38,861 bases of DNA, taken from assembly GCA_002386065.1 (NCBI GenBank), contig DGES01000009.1:1188-40048 (forward strand), given 5' to 3'. A model generated the notes under the pieces. The model saw only the letters and a list, made by a program, of their open reading frames with translations, had not been told where the DNA came from and ran no database searches. The stretch is from Firmicutes bacterium UBA3920 (lineage in GTDB: Bacteria > Bacillota > Clostridia > Caldicoprobacterales > Xylanivirgaceae). Both the position numbers and the translations under genes were made by a program. The first letter of the stretch is position 1. Each line of letters starts with the position of its first letter. Shown here in pieces: positions 17,275 through 26,552 of this stretch.

Positions 17275-18211
17275 ATCTGCTCACCACAACTACCCATTCT
17301 CCTAGAGTAACACTCTCAACCTCATGAAATCCATTATCTTTTAACGCCGCCTTTACCTCATCTAACCTCTCCAATATAATACCTGATACGATAAACAAGC
17401 CATTCTTATCTAAAAATGGAGCTACACTACGCGAAAGTTCTATTATCACATCAGACACTATATTTGCAACTATTATGTCAAACTGTCCTTCTACATCATC
17501 TAAAAGATTACCGTGAATTATATCTATCTTGTCGCTAATCCCATTTTGTTTACTGTTTTCCCTAGCTATATGAACTGCCTTTTCATCTATATCTATTGCC
17601 ACAGCTCTTTCAGCACCCAATAAGACACTTGTAATAGCCAAAATGCCTGAACCACAGCCAATATCTAAAACTCTATATGAAGGCGCTACATGTTTTTCCA
17701 ACATCCTCATACACAGTATAGTAGTTTCATGAGTACCTGTACCAAATGCCATGCCAGGATCTATCTCCACCACTATCTCATCTTCATTGGGTAAATAATC
17801 CTCCCACGTAGGTTTCACAACAATCCTATTCCCTACCTTTTTGGGTTTAAAGTACTTTTTCCAACTGTTTGCCCAATCCTCATCTTTAATGCTTGAAAGA
17901 GCTATTTCACAAGAGCCCATATTCAATCCCACATCATTGTCACAAATATCTTGTAGTCTATCTTTTATATATTGTAACTTATCATGAAATGTATCATCCT
18001 CACGTAAATATCCTTTAACTTGCACAGTCTCATCTACTACGGTCAGTAAACTGTCATCGATACAATCCCAAATCCCTTCTTGGGATTTAAGTGCCTCTAT
18101 ATCAGCTGGATCTTGAATGACCACTCCTGGCACACCTACTTCATATAAAATCTGAGACACAATATCAACACCTTCTGATGTAGTATCTATAACTATCTCA
18201 ATCCAATCCAT
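17267..18211 (-). CDS. prmA: ribosomal protein L11 methyltransferase PrmA
   Basis: Trimethylates lysines and the N-terminus of ribosomal protein L11. The 314-residue protein has the expected N-terminal substrate-recognition domain (MDWIEIVIDTTSEGVDIVSQ) and a class I SAM domain: DPGMAFGTGTHETT, then VLDIGCGSGILAI for SAM binding and DIIVANIVSDVI for the catalytic NPPY-like position (here ANIV, as usual in PrmA). The ATG at 18211 follows GGAGGCGCC. It lies 28 bp after dnaJ and overlaps rsmE, placing translation-apparatus modifiers at the end of the heat-shock operon. Confidence 0.96.
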   Translation of the reverse strand: MDWIEIVIDTTSEGVDIVSQILYEVGVPGVVIQDPADIEALKSQEGIWDCIDDSLLTVVDETVQVKGYLREDDTFHDKLQYIKDRLQDICDNDVGLNMGSCEIALSSIKDEDWANSWKKYFKPKKVGNRIVVKPTWEDYLPNEDEIVVEIDPGMAFGTGTHETTILCMRMLEKHVAPSYRVLDIGCGSGILAITSVLLGAERAVAIDIDEKAVHIARENSKQNGISDKIDIIHGNLLDDVEGQFDIIVANIVSDVIIELSRSVAPFLDKNGLFIVSGIILERLDEVKAALKDNGFHEVESVTLGEWVVVVSRCA

Positions 18212-18239
18212 TTAATAAAGGCGCCTCCTTATTTCAGTT

Positions 18240-19373
18240 CTACATTCCAAATGCATCTTTCATCTTATCAAAAAAACCCTTTCTCTCTTCTTGATATTCT
18301 TTACCGCTAGTCATTTTTTCAAACTCCTTGAGTAAAGCTTTCTGTTCATCATTTAAATGTCTAGGAACCATTACTTTGACAGTTACATATTGATTACCCC
18401 TGCCTCCACCCCTCAGGTGGGATATACCTCGATTTTTTAAAGTAAAGGTAGAGCCTGTTTGTGTACCTTCAGGTATCTTTAATTTTTCAGTTCCCTCTAA
18501 TGTAGGTATATCTATTTCCGCTCCTAGTGCTGCTTGACCAAAGGTAATAGGTACTTCACAATATATATCATAACCTTCACGTTTAAATAGTTTGTGTGGC
18601 TTAACATTAATATATACATACAGATCACCAGGTGAGCCACCTCGCTCTCCTATATCGCCTTCACCACGAAGTGTAATTGCCTGACCATTATCAATACCTG
18701 CTGGTATTTTAACATTTATCTTGCGTCTAGTTCGTATCTTACCCCTTCCGCGACACCTGCCACATGGATCGCTTATTATAGTTCCTTCACCACCACATCT
18801 ATCACATGTCTTTACATTTACAAATCTTCCAAATGGCGTAGTCTGAGTAATCCTAACCTGACCTGTACCATTACAATCTGGACATGTAACAGGTTCAGCT
18901 CCCGCTTTACCACCTGTACCATTACAATCTGGACAATCCTCCATCCTCACTACTTGAATCTCTTTTTCAGCGCCAAAGGCTGCCTCTTCAAATGTTATCT
19001 CAAGATCATATCTTATATCAGCTCCCCTCACTGGACCTTTTCTTCTGCGTCCTGTTCCAGTAGTCGTACCACCAAAGAACATATCAAATATATCACCAAG
19101 ACCACCATCACCAAATCCATCAAAGTCAAATCCACCAAATCCCTGACCATTAGCACCAGCATGCCCAAATCTATCATAAGTAGCTCGATTTTGAGGATCG
19201 CTTAATACCTCATATGCCTCATTCACTTCTTTAAATTTTTCCTCAGCTTCTGGATCATCTGGATTTAAATCAGGATGGTATTTTTTGGCCAATCGTCTAT
19301 ACGCTCTTTTTAAATCATCATCAGTTGCATCTCTATCTACACCTAATACTTCGTAATAATCTCTCTTAGACAA
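18240..19373 (-). CDS. dnaJ: chaperone DnaJ (Hsp40)
   Basis: Co-chaperone that delivers unfolded clients to DnaK and stimulates its ATPase. The 377-residue type I layout is complete: J domain (residues 5-70) with YHPD as the HPD motif, a Gly/Phe-rich linker (about 75-100), four CxxCxGxG zinc modules (CPDCNGTG twice, CDRCGGEG, CGRCRGRG), and C-terminal beta domains. The start codon is TTG at 19373 behind GGTGGTGATATAG; there is no ATG nearby. A strong intrinsic terminator stands between dnaK and dnaJ (19409-19440), so dnaJ and the genes after it are probably transcribed at a lower level than dnaK. Confidence 0.98.
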   Translation of the reverse strand: MSKRDYYEVLGVDRDATDDDLKRAYRRLAKKYHPDLNPDDPEAEEKFKEVNEAYEVLSDPQNRATYDRFGHAGANGQGFGGFDFDGFGDGGLGDIFDMFFGGTTTGTGRRRKGPVRGADIRYDLEITFEEAAFGAEKEIQVVRMEDCPDCNGTGGKAGAEPVTCPDCNGTGQVRITQTTPFGRFVNVKTCDRCGGEGTIISDPCGRCRGRGKIRTRRKINVKIPAGIDNGQAITLRGEGDIGERGGSPGDLYVYINVKPHKLFKREGYDIYCEVPITFGQAALGAEIDIPTLEGTEKLKIPEGTQTGSTFTLKNRGISHLRGGGRGNQYVTVKVMVPRHLNDEQKALLKEFEKMTSGKEYQEERKGFFDKMKDAFGM

Positions 19374-19408
19374 CTATATCACCACCCAATCTATAAAAAT
19401 AAACCTTT

Positions 19409-19440
19409 AAAAAGCCAAAGCCTCAAGGCTTTGGCTTTTT
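19409..19440 (-). terminator. intrinsic terminator between dnaK and dnaJ
   Basis: AAAAAGCCAAAGCC and GGCTTTGGCTTTTT form a perfect 14-bp stem with a 4-nt loop (TCAA/TTGA), ending in five T on the minus strand. It begins about 30 nt after the dnaK stop. Because no promoter is obvious before dnaJ (about 35 nt left), it likely acts as an attenuator that reduces distal operon expression. Confidence 0.85.
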
Positions 19441-19468
19441 AAATAATATTTATTTTATTATATATTAT

Positions 19469-21307
19469 TTATTCGTCATCGTCTACTACTTCATAATCGG
19501 CATCTACTACATCGTCGTCATCGCCACCATCTGAGCTTTGACTTTGCCCTCCTGGTTGAGCACCTGTTTCCTTTGCCTGCTGTTGATATACCTTACCAAA
19601 TACTTCATAAGATACTTGAGATAGCTTTTCCGATGCCGACTTCATTTTTTCTATATCATTTTCCTTTATTGCCGACTTGAGATTGTCTAACTCTGCCTGT
19701 ATCTTCTCTTTATCTGCTTCATCTAACTTATCACCTAGCTCATCCATTGTCTTCTGAGTATTATATACCAATGAATCAGCATTATTCTTTACCTCAATAG
19801 CCTCTCTTTTCTTTCTATCTTCTTCGGCATGTTTTTCTGCCTCTTTAATTGCCTGTTCTATTTCTTCCTCAGTTAAATTACTAGTTGCAGTTATAGTTAT
19901 CTTCTGTTCTTTTCCAGTACCTAAATCTTTGGCAGATACGTTTACAATACCATTTGCATCTATATCAAATGTAACTTCTATTTGAGGTACACCCCTAGGA
20001 GCCGGTGGTATTCCATCAAGTACAAAACGTCCTAATGTCTTATTGTCGGCGGCCATTTCCCGTTCTCCTTGGAGAACGTGTATCTCCACGCTAGTTTGAC
20101 CATCTGCAGCAGTTGTAAAGATTTCACTCTTTCTAGTTGGAATAGTTGTATTACGCTCTATCAATTTAGTAAATACTCCACCTAATGTCTCAATTCCAAG
20201 AGATAGAGGCGTTACATCAAGTAGAAGCACATCTTCAACTTCTCCACCTAATATTCCGGCCTGTATTGCTGCACCTATAGCCACACATTCATCAGGATTT
20301 ATACCCTTATGTGGCTCTTTCCCTACTAATTTTTTAACAGCTTCTTGAACAGCAGGAATACGTGTAGAACCACCTACTAATATGACCTTGTCAATTTCGT
20401 TGGGTTCAAGACCTGAGTCTTTCAACGCTTGTCTTGCAGGTCCCATTGTCTTCTCCACTAAATCAGCAGTAAGTTCATTAAATTTTGCCCTAGTAAGAGT
20501 AGCATCTAAATGCTTAGGACCAGATTCATCAGCTGTTATGAATGGCAAATTTATATTTGTAGACAGTACAGATGATAGTTCGATTTTTGCTTTCTCTGCC
20601 GCCTCTTGAAGCCTTTGAAGTGCCATTCTATCTTCTCTAAGATCTATACCATAATCACGCTTAAATTCCTCAGCAAGATAGTCTACTATCCTCTTATCAA
20701 AGTCATCTCCGCCTAGCCTATTATTACCACTAGTTGCAAGTACTTCAAATACACCATCGCCTATCTCCATTACGGATACATCAAATGTACCACCACCTAA
20801 GTCGTATACCATTATCTTCTGGTTTTCACCTTTATCTAGTCCATATGCAAGTGCAGCGGCAGTTGGCTCGTTTATTATTCGAGGTACCTCAAGACCAGCT
20901 ATTCTTCCGGCATCCTTTGTAGCTTGCCTTTGACTATCACTAAAATAAGCAGGTACAGTTATTACTGCCTGGGTTACTTCTTCACCTAGATATGCCTCTG
21001 CGTCCTGTTTTAATTTTCTTAAAATCATAGCAGAGATCTCAGGTGGTGTATATTCTTTGTCATCTATTTTAATCTTTTTATTAGTACCCATATCTCTCTT
21101 TATAGACATTATAGTTCGTTCAGGATTGGTTATCGCCTGTCTTTTTGCAACTTGACCTACTAATAGTTCACCATCTTTTGTAAAAGCTACAACCGATGGT
21201 GTAGTACGTCCACCTTCAGCATTGGGAATTACAGTTGGCTCTCCACCTTCCATTACTGCAACACAAGAGTTAGTAGTTCCCAAATCAATACCAATTATCT
21301 TTCCCAT
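19469..21307 (-). CDS. dnaK: molecular chaperone DnaK (Hsp70)
   Basis: ATP-driven Hsp70 chaperone. The 612-residue protein starts MGKIIGIDLGTTNSCVAVME, the phosphate-1 loop. The nucleotide domain has IINEPTAAALAYGLD, DLGGGTFDVSV and VILVGGSTRIPAVQE. The substrate-binding domain begins near DVTPLSLGIETLGGV. The tail is Gly/Gln/Asp-rich and ends DADYEVVDDDE, as in Gram-positive DnaK. The ATG at 21307 has the SD AAAAGGAGG. It lies 43 bp after grpE in the hrcA-grpE-dnaK-dnaJ order and is followed by a strong terminator. Confidence 0.99.
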   Translation of the reverse strand: MGKIIGIDLGTTNSCVAVMEGGEPTVIPNAEGGRTTPSVVAFTKDGELLVGQVAKRQAITNPERTIMSIKRDMGTNKKIKIDDKEYTPPEISAMILRKLKQDAEAYLGEEVTQAVITVPAYFSDSQRQATKDAGRIAGLEVPRIINEPTAAALAYGLDKGENQKIMVYDLGGGTFDVSVMEIGDGVFEVLATSGNNRLGGDDFDKRIVDYLAEEFKRDYGIDLREDRMALQRLQEAAEKAKIELSSVLSTNINLPFITADESGPKHLDATLTRAKFNELTADLVEKTMGPARQALKDSGLEPNEIDKVILVGGSTRIPAVQEAVKKLVGKEPHKGINPDECVAIGAAIQAGILGGEVEDVLLLDVTPLSLGIETLGGVFTKLIERNTTIPTRKSEIFTTAADGQTSVEIHVLQGEREMAADNKTLGRFVLDGIPPAPRGVPQIEVTFDIDANGIVNVSAKDLGTGKEQKITITATSNLTEEEIEQAIKEAEKHAEEDRKKREAIEVKNNADSLVYNTQKTMDELGDKLDEADKEKIQAELDNLKSAIKENDIEKMKSASEKLSQVSYEVFGKVYQQQAKETGAQPGGQSQSSDGGDDDDVVDADYEVVDDDE

Positions 21308-21349
21308 ATTACATTCCTCCTTTTGACATGATTAAACTGTTACATCTAA

Positions 21350-21955
21350 TTATTTTGCAACCTTAACCATACTATATCGTAATACCTTGTCTTTATATTT
21401 ATAACCTTTCTGCAAAACTTCAACCACTGTATTTTCCTCTTGTTCTTCTTGCGCGTCCTGCTGGGCCACTGCATGATGCAGTTCTGGATCGAAAGGCTCA
21501 CCAAGAGCCTTAATCTCCTCCACCTGAAGTTTTTTTAGTACATCTTCAAACTGTTTTTTTACCATATTTATTCCTTCTATAAAAGCTTCTGAACAGTCAT
21601 TTTCTTTCATAGAACAAAGAGCTCGTTCCAAATTATCAAGCACAGGAAGAAATGCAGTAACTGTATCTCCTACTCCTAAATCATAAAATTCAGCAGATAC
21701 ATTTTTATTGCGTTTTCTAAAATTATCAAATTCAGCCTGTATGCGCTGAGCAAGTGCTAAATGCTCATCTCTCTCTATTTTTAACTGTTCAATCTGTCTT
21801 TTTAGTTCTTCTATACATGACGTAGTTTTACCGTCTTCTTCTGTGCATTCAGTCGATGTATCCATAACTTTAACTTCATCATTATTTTCTTCAACTTTAG
21901 CTTCGTTATCATTTTCTTCATGTAATCTCTCTTTTTGTTTATCCACATCGCCCAT
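21350..21955 (-). CDS. grpE: nucleotide exchange factor GrpE
   Basis: Releases ADP from DnaK and acts as a thermosensor of the chaperone cycle. With the ATG at 21955, 9 nt after GGGAGG, the protein has 201 residues; the in-frame GTG at 21964 lies inside the SD region. The N-terminal 50 residues are acidic and disordered (NDEAKVEENNDEVKVM). A long coiled coil follows (EELKRQIEQLKIERDEHLAL), then RIQAEFDNFRKR and a C-terminal beta-wing ending VLQKGYKYKDKVLRYSMVKV, all diagnostic. It is the second gene of the HrcA-controlled operon. Confidence 0.97.
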   Translation of the reverse strand: MGDVDKQKERLHEENDNEAKVEENNDEVKVMDTSTECTEEDGKTTSCIEELKRQIEQLKIERDEHLALAQRIQAEFDNFRKRNKNVSAEFYDLGVGDTVTAFLPVLDNLERALCSMKENDCSEAFIEGINMVKKQFEDVLKKLQVEEIKALGEPFDPELHHAVAQQDAQEEQEENTVVEVLQKGYKYKDKVLRYSMVKVAK

Positions 21956-21992
21956 GCATATCACCCTCCCACACTCATTATTAACCTACTAT

Positions 21993-23027
21993 CTAATCAT
22001 TCAATATCTGAGTTAGATACTGACTTAAGCACTTACCCATATAATCCATAATAGAAAATACCCTTGCATATTCCATTCGAGTAGGACCTATAAGACCAAT
22101 AGTGCCTATTACCCTGTCACCTATATGATAAGTAGCCGTAACTATGCTACTATCTTTCATATCCGGATGAGGATTTTCTGAACCAATTGTAACTGTAACT
22201 CCTCCTTCGGCTAGATCTTTTATTATATCATATATAAGTTCTGGCTCTTCCATAATATTTAAAAAAGCTTTTGCTTTGTCTAAGTCGCGATATTCAGGAA
22301 AATTTAAAATATTACCAGTTCCATATAGATATACTTCTTTTTTCTCACGTTCAGTAAGGCTATCTGTCAATGCATCTACTACTCTATTAAACATCTGCCT
22401 ATTAATTGCTAGTTCCTTTCTTATTTCAGGTATTATTAGGGTGTCTATTTCTAGAAAACTCTTATCGCTAAATCGTTCTGTGAGCATATTCGATATTTTT
22501 TCTAAATAGCTGGACTCCACACCCTCTGGAAATCTTACTATCGTATCCCTTATTATACCTGAATTGGTGACAACTATAAGCAGTGCAAATTCTTCATCTA
22601 TAGGCATTATCTTTATTTTCTTTATCAATACTTTACTTAGCTCAGGTTTAAATACAATGCTAGTATAATTTGTTATGTCAGACAGTATTTTCGCTGTTTG
22701 AGCTATAATTTCCTCTATTTGTTCGGTTTTAATTTTATATAGTTTCTTTATACCCTTTGCCTCTTCTGGTGTCAATGACCTAACTTCCATAAGATGATCT
22801 ACGTATAACCTATATGCCTTATCAGATGGAATACGTCCCGCCGATGTATGGGGTTGTTTTAAATAGCCCATCTCCTCTAAATCTGCCATTTCGTTTCTTA
22901 TTGTAGCTGAACTTATACCTAAATTGTATTTCTTAGCAATTGTCCTCGAACCTACAGGTTCCCCCGACATAACATAATCTTCAATTATTGCCTGCAATAT
23001 CCTAAGCTTTCTTTCACCCAACCGCAT
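21993..23027 (-). CDS. hrcA: heat-inducible transcription repressor HrcA
   Basis: Represses class I heat-shock genes by binding the CIRCE operator; its activity depends on the GroE chaperonin. With the ATG at 23027 the protein has 344 residues. The N-terminal winged helix contains ILQAIIEDYVMSGEPVGSRT and LGISSATIRNEMADLEE, the recognition helix. The start at 23027 is favoured because GGGGG stands about 9 nt upstream; the GTG at 23036 overlaps that SD. It is the first gene of the operon and lies just downstream of a perfect CIRCE (23056-23082), so it is autoregulated. Confidence 0.97.
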   Translation of the reverse strand: MRLGERKLRILQAIIEDYVMSGEPVGSRTIAKKYNLGISSATIRNEMADLEEMGYLKQPHTSAGRIPSDKAYRLYVDHLMEVRSLTPEEAKGIKKLYKIKTEQIEEIIAQTAKILSDITNYTSIVFKPELSKVLIKKIKIMPIDEEFALLIVVTNSGIIRDTIVRFPEGVESSYLEKISNMLTERFSDKSFLEIDTLIIPEIRKELAINRQMFNRVVDALTDSLTEREKKEVYLYGTGNILNFPEYRDLDKAKAFLNIMEEPELIYDIIKDLAEGGVTVTIGSENPHPDMKDSSIVTATYHIGDRVIGTIGLIGPTRMEYARVFSIMDYMGKCLSQYLTQILND

Positions 23028-23055
23028 AGTTATCACCCCCTATAAACCAACTCTG

Positions 23056-23082
23056 TTAGCACTCACCTTCATCGAGTGCTAA
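23056..23082. promoter_or_regulatory. CIRCE operator (HrcA binding site)
   Basis: TTAGCACTC-N9-GAGTGCTAA with both 9-nt arms a perfect match to the CIRCE consensus. It lies 29 nt upstream of the hrcA ATG and downstream of the predicted promoter, the standard position. No further CIRCE is seen before grpE, dnaK or dnaJ. Confidence 0.97.
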
Positions 23083-23094
23083 TCCTAATGATAA

Positions 23095-23121
23095 ATTATC
23101 ACTTATTAGCTTCTTTGTCAA
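23095..23121 (-). promoter_or_regulatory. candidate sigma-A promoter of the hrcA operon
   Basis: On the minus strand TTGACA (23121-23116) is followed after 15 nt by GATAAT (23100-23095), or after 17 nt by TAATTT. The -10 lies inside a perfect 13-nt palindrome TGATAAATTATCA (23089-23101). The CIRCE lies just downstream, so HrcA would block initiation or early elongation. Confidence 0.65.
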
Positions 23122-23136
23122 TACGTTTTTCAAAAA

Positions 23137-24288
23137 TTATCCCATATAATCTAAAAAAGCAAGAAGGACTGTGTTTTGTATATCTAGCCCTCTAGGTGTA
23201 AGATAAATAGATGAATCATTTTCATCAAGCAGACCATTTCTCTTAAGCTGAGATATGGCATCTCTATAGTAAAAATCTAATGGCTTACCAAATCGCCTCT
23301 CAAACTCTGCCTTATTGACCCCTTCAATAAGGCGAAGACCCATCATAATCATTTCAAAACGTTCTATGTTACTATCTATATATTCCCTATATTCCATCCC
23401 ATGACCATTTTTATTCATAGTATATATATACTGTTCAATATCTTTATAATTATACCATCGCACTCTATTTATATATGAATGGGCACCACATCCAAACCCA
23501 ATATATTCGTCATCCTTCCAATATATTAGATTATGCACACTTTTCTTCCCTTCCCTTGCAAAATTAGATATTTCATACTGTATATATCCCCTTTGTCTAA
23601 GAAATGAAATACCTTCATGGTACATATGTCTTTCAGTGCATTCATCCATAGGATGTATTACTCCATTCTGCACCATAGAATAAAGTGCGGTATCCTCCTC
23701 TATTTTGAGGCTATACGCTGATATATGATCAACTTCAAGGCTACATACATTTTCAAGAGTAACCATCCATTCTTCCACTGTTTGATTAGGAATCCCAAAC
23801 ATAATATCTACATTTATATTTTGAAAACCTGCCTCTCGTGCCCACCGTACACTAGAAACTACCTGTTGTGAGGTGTGAATACGTCCAAGAAATTTTAATA
23901 GCTCATTTTGCCATGCCTGCACACCTAAGCTGAGCCTATTTATACCTAATCTTTTCAGCTCTAAAAATGTTTTTTTTCCCAATGTTCCAGGATTTGATTC
24001 TATTGTTATCTCTGCATTCTCCTTTACATTAAAACAGGAAAAACATGTTTCAAGTATACGACCTATATATGATGTTTTAAAATAGGTGGGAGTTCCCCCA
24101 CCTATATATATGGATTTTATATCATACTTAGAAAATTTAGTTCCTAATATAGTTATCTCATCTAATAGGGCATATAGATATGGCTCCATATATAACTCAG
24201 CCCCTGAATATGAAGGAAAATCACAGTAGATGCATTTTTTCTTGCAAAATGGTATATGTATATATATACCTATTTCTTTCTCTTCCAC
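23137..24288 (-). CDS. hemW: radical-SAM heme chaperone HemW
   Basis: HemW is a radical-SAM protein related to coproporphyrinogen III oxidase HemN but acting as a heme-binding or heme-delivery protein. The cluster motif is CKKKCIYCDF (C15, C19, C22 followed by D-F). The lack of the additional cysteine of true HemN (CxxxCxxCxC) points to HemW. The 383-residue length and YIGGGTPT block fit. Translation starts at GTG (24288) behind GGGGGATTTAGTT. It follows lepA by 12 nt, the conserved lepA-hemW pair, and precedes the hrcA promoter. Many databases label such genes hemN-like; heme synthesis itself cannot be inferred from this gene. Confidence 0.95.
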   Translation of the reverse strand: MEEKEIGIYIHIPFCKKKCIYCDFPSYSGAELYMEPYLYALLDEITILGTKFSKYDIKSIYIGGGTPTYFKTSYIGRILETCFSCFNVKENAEITIESNPGTLGKKTFLELKRLGINRLSLGVQAWQNELLKFLGRIHTSQQVVSSVRWAREAGFQNINVDIMFGIPNQTVEEWMVTLENVCSLEVDHISAYSLKIEEDTALYSMVQNGVIHPMDECTERHMYHEGISFLRQRGYIQYEISNFAREGKKSVHNLIYWKDDEYIGFGCGAHSYINRVRWYNYKDIEQYIYTMNKNGHGMEYREYIDSNIERFEMIMMGLRLIEGVNKAEFERRFGKPLDFYYRDAISQLKRNGLLDENDSSIYLTPRGLDIQNTVLLAFLDYMG

Positions 24289-24300
24289 AACTAAATCCCC

Positions 24301-26103
24301 CTAGTTTATCTTGAGTACAGCCATAAACGCCTCTTGAGGTACCTCTACACTACCTATCTGACGCATCCGCTTCTTTCCCTCTTTTTGCTTTTCCAAGAGC
24401 TTACGCTTTCTACTTATATCGCCACCATAGCATTTAGCAAGTACGTCCTTTCTAAGTGCCTTCACAGTTTCCCGGGCAATTATCTTATTGCCAATTGCCG
24501 CCTGTATAGGTATTTCAAATTGCTGTCTTGGAATTACTTCTTTGAGTTTTTCTGCAATTGCTCTACCCCTTGCATATGCTTTATCTTTATGAACTATTGT
24601 AGATAGAGCATCTACTACTTCTCCATTTAAGAGTATATCAAGTTTCACAAGTTCTGATACTTGATACCCCTTCATCTCATAGTCGAGGGAAGCAAATCCC
24701 CTTGTCCTAGATTTAAGAGCATCAAAAAAATCATATACTATTTCATTCAATGGAAGATCGTATGTTATGACAACTCTCACTTCATCTAGATATTCCATAT
24801 GTCTATAATTTCCTCTGCGTTCTTGGCATAACTCCATTACAGGCCCCACATAATCAGATGGTGTTATTATCTGTGCCTCTACAATAGGTTCTTCTATATA
24901 TTCTATTTCAACCTCCGGCGGCATATCAACTGGATTCGAAATCTCAACCATTTGCCCATCAGTTTTTTTAACTCTATATACAACACTAGGTGCCGTTGTA
25001 ACTATATCTAAATCATATTCTCTCTCTAATCTCTCTTGAACTATCTCCATATGGAGCAAGCCTAAAAAACCACATCTATATCCAAATCCCAGTGCCGCTG
25101 ATGTCTCTGGTTCGAATATAAGTGATGCATCATTTATTTGGAGCTTTTCTAGTGCATCCCTGAGCTCGTCATATTCAGAGCCATCCGCCGGATATATACC
25201 ACAAAACACCATGGGAACAGCTTGCCTATAGCCAGGTAAAGCTTCCTTAGTAGGCCTATCTACATGGGTTATAGTATCACCAACCCTGGCATCCCGTACA
25301 TTTTTTATACTAGCTGCTACAAACCCTACATCACCAGCTTTAAGCTCATCTACTGGATGAAGTTCAGGCATAAATACACCCACATCAGTCACTTCAAATT
25401 CCTTACCCGTTGCCATCATCCGTATCATATCTCCCACCTTGAGCGTTCCCTCTACTACCCTTATATGACATATAACTCCCCTATAACTATCATAGAATGA
25501 ATCGAAAATTAACGCCTTGAGTGGAGCCGATTCATCACCTTTAGGTGGTGGTATACAGTCTATTATACAATCTAGGACCTTATCTATTCCTATCCCCTCT
25601 TTTGCAGATATAAGAGGTGCATTATCTGCATCTAAGCCTATTATCTCTTCTATCTCCTTCTTTACCACATCTGGTTGAGCACCAGGTAGATCTATCTTAT
25701 TTATAACAGGTATTATCTCTAGATCATGTTCTAAAGCAAGATATACATTAGCTAAGGTTTGTGCCTGTATACCTTGTGATGCATCGACTACCAATATAGC
25801 ACCTTCACATGCTGCTAAACTCCTAGACACTTCATAGCTAAAATCTACATGGCCAGGTGTATCTATGAGATTTAATACATACTCTTGACCGTCACGCTCA
25901 TATATGAGTTTAGCTGCTTTAGCCTTTATGGTAATACCTCGCTCTTTTTCAAGATCCATACTATCTAAAACCTGTTCTTCCATCTCTCTTTGTTTTATTA
26001 CCCCCGTCTCCTCAAGCAGACGATCGGCAAGAGTAGATTTACCGTGATCTATGTGGGCTATTATACAAAAATTCCTAATTCTCTCCTGTCTGCTACTAGG
26101 CAT
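24301..26103 (-). CDS. lepA: elongation factor 4 (LepA), translational GTPase
   Basis: A ribosome-associated GTPase implicated in back-translocation or in initiation and 30S biogenesis. I start it at the first ATG (26103), after AGGAGGAAGAGG, giving 600 residues, the family's standard length; an upstream in-frame TTG at 26133 would include the SD. G motifs: AHIDHGKST near residue 16, DTPGHVDFSYEV and NKIDLPGA. The LepA-specific C-terminal domain ends with KCYGGDISRKRKLLEKQKEG. It lies between a small membrane protein gene and hemW. The gene is complete and shows no anomaly. Confidence 0.98.
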   Translation of the reverse strand: MPSSRQERIRNFCIIAHIDHGKSTLADRLLEETGVIKQREMEEQVLDSMDLEKERGITIKAKAAKLIYERDGQEYVLNLIDTPGHVDFSYEVSRSLAACEGAILVVDASQGIQAQTLANVYLALEHDLEIIPVINKIDLPGAQPDVVKKEIEEIIGLDADNAPLISAKEGIGIDKVLDCIIDCIPPPKGDESAPLKALIFDSFYDSYRGVICHIRVVEGTLKVGDMIRMMATGKEFEVTDVGVFMPELHPVDELKAGDVGFVAASIKNVRDARVGDTITHVDRPTKEALPGYRQAVPMVFCGIYPADGSEYDELRDALEKLQINDASLIFEPETSAALGFGYRCGFLGLLHMEIVQERLEREYDLDIVTTAPSVVYRVKKTDGQMVEISNPVDMPPEVEIEYIEEPIVEAQIITPSDYVGPVMELCQERRGNYRHMEYLDEVRVVITYDLPLNEIVYDFFDALKSRTRGFASLDYEMKGYQVSELVKLDILLNGEVVDALSTIVHKDKAYARGRAIAEKLKEVIPRQQFEIPIQAAIGNKIIARETVKALRKDVLAKCYGGDISRKRKLLEKQKEGKKRMRQIGSVEVPQEAFMAVLKIN

Positions 26104-26220
26104 CAAATCCTCTTCCTCCTTAAAAATCTTCAAATCTTTATTCTATTTAAATAAAACTCATTCTGTACAATTTATTATATAATAGATAATAACTATTCAA
26201 AAAGCAACCAAAATAATTAT

Positions 26221-26538
26221 CTATCTTATGTTGTCCACCATAAACTGACCTGCATCTTTTAACCATTGTACTACATTATCACACAACCTTGCAATTTTAT
26301 CTCCTATCCGCAGCCTTTCTTTTTTTATATCAGAGAGTACTTTATCCACAGAACATCGTATATTGTCAATAGATAACATATTTTTATCCTCAGGTAAAGA
26401 TGTCGTCTTAATCATTATATCATTTATGGTATATATACCGCCAATTAATATACCCACACATAGAATCATACTTATGATAAAGAATATTTTTATTCTTTTT
26501 CGCCGGCGCCTCTGTCTATTTCTCTCTAACCTACTCAA
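26221..26538 (-). CDS. small single-pass membrane protein of unknown function
   Basis: A 105-residue protein I do not recognise. It begins with a strongly basic segment (MSRLERNRQRRRRKRIKIF) followed by one hydrophobic helix (about 18-40). The rest is a charged, probably helical domain (SVDKVLSDIKKERLRIGDKI) predicted outside the membrane by the positive-inside rule. The start is a TTG at 26538 with an excellent SD, GGAGGTG, separated from it by eight T. There is no ATG start. It lies between spoIIP and lepA, so a role in sporulation is possible by position only. A 19-bp tandem duplication sits immediately upstream of the SD. Confidence 0.7.
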   Translation of the reverse strand: MSRLERNRQRRRRKRIKIFFIISMILCVGILIGGIYTINDIMIKTTSLPEDKNMLSIDNIRCSVDKVLSDIKKERLRIGDKIARLCDNVVQWLKDAGQFMVDNIR

Positions 26539-26552
26539 AAAAAAAACACCTC

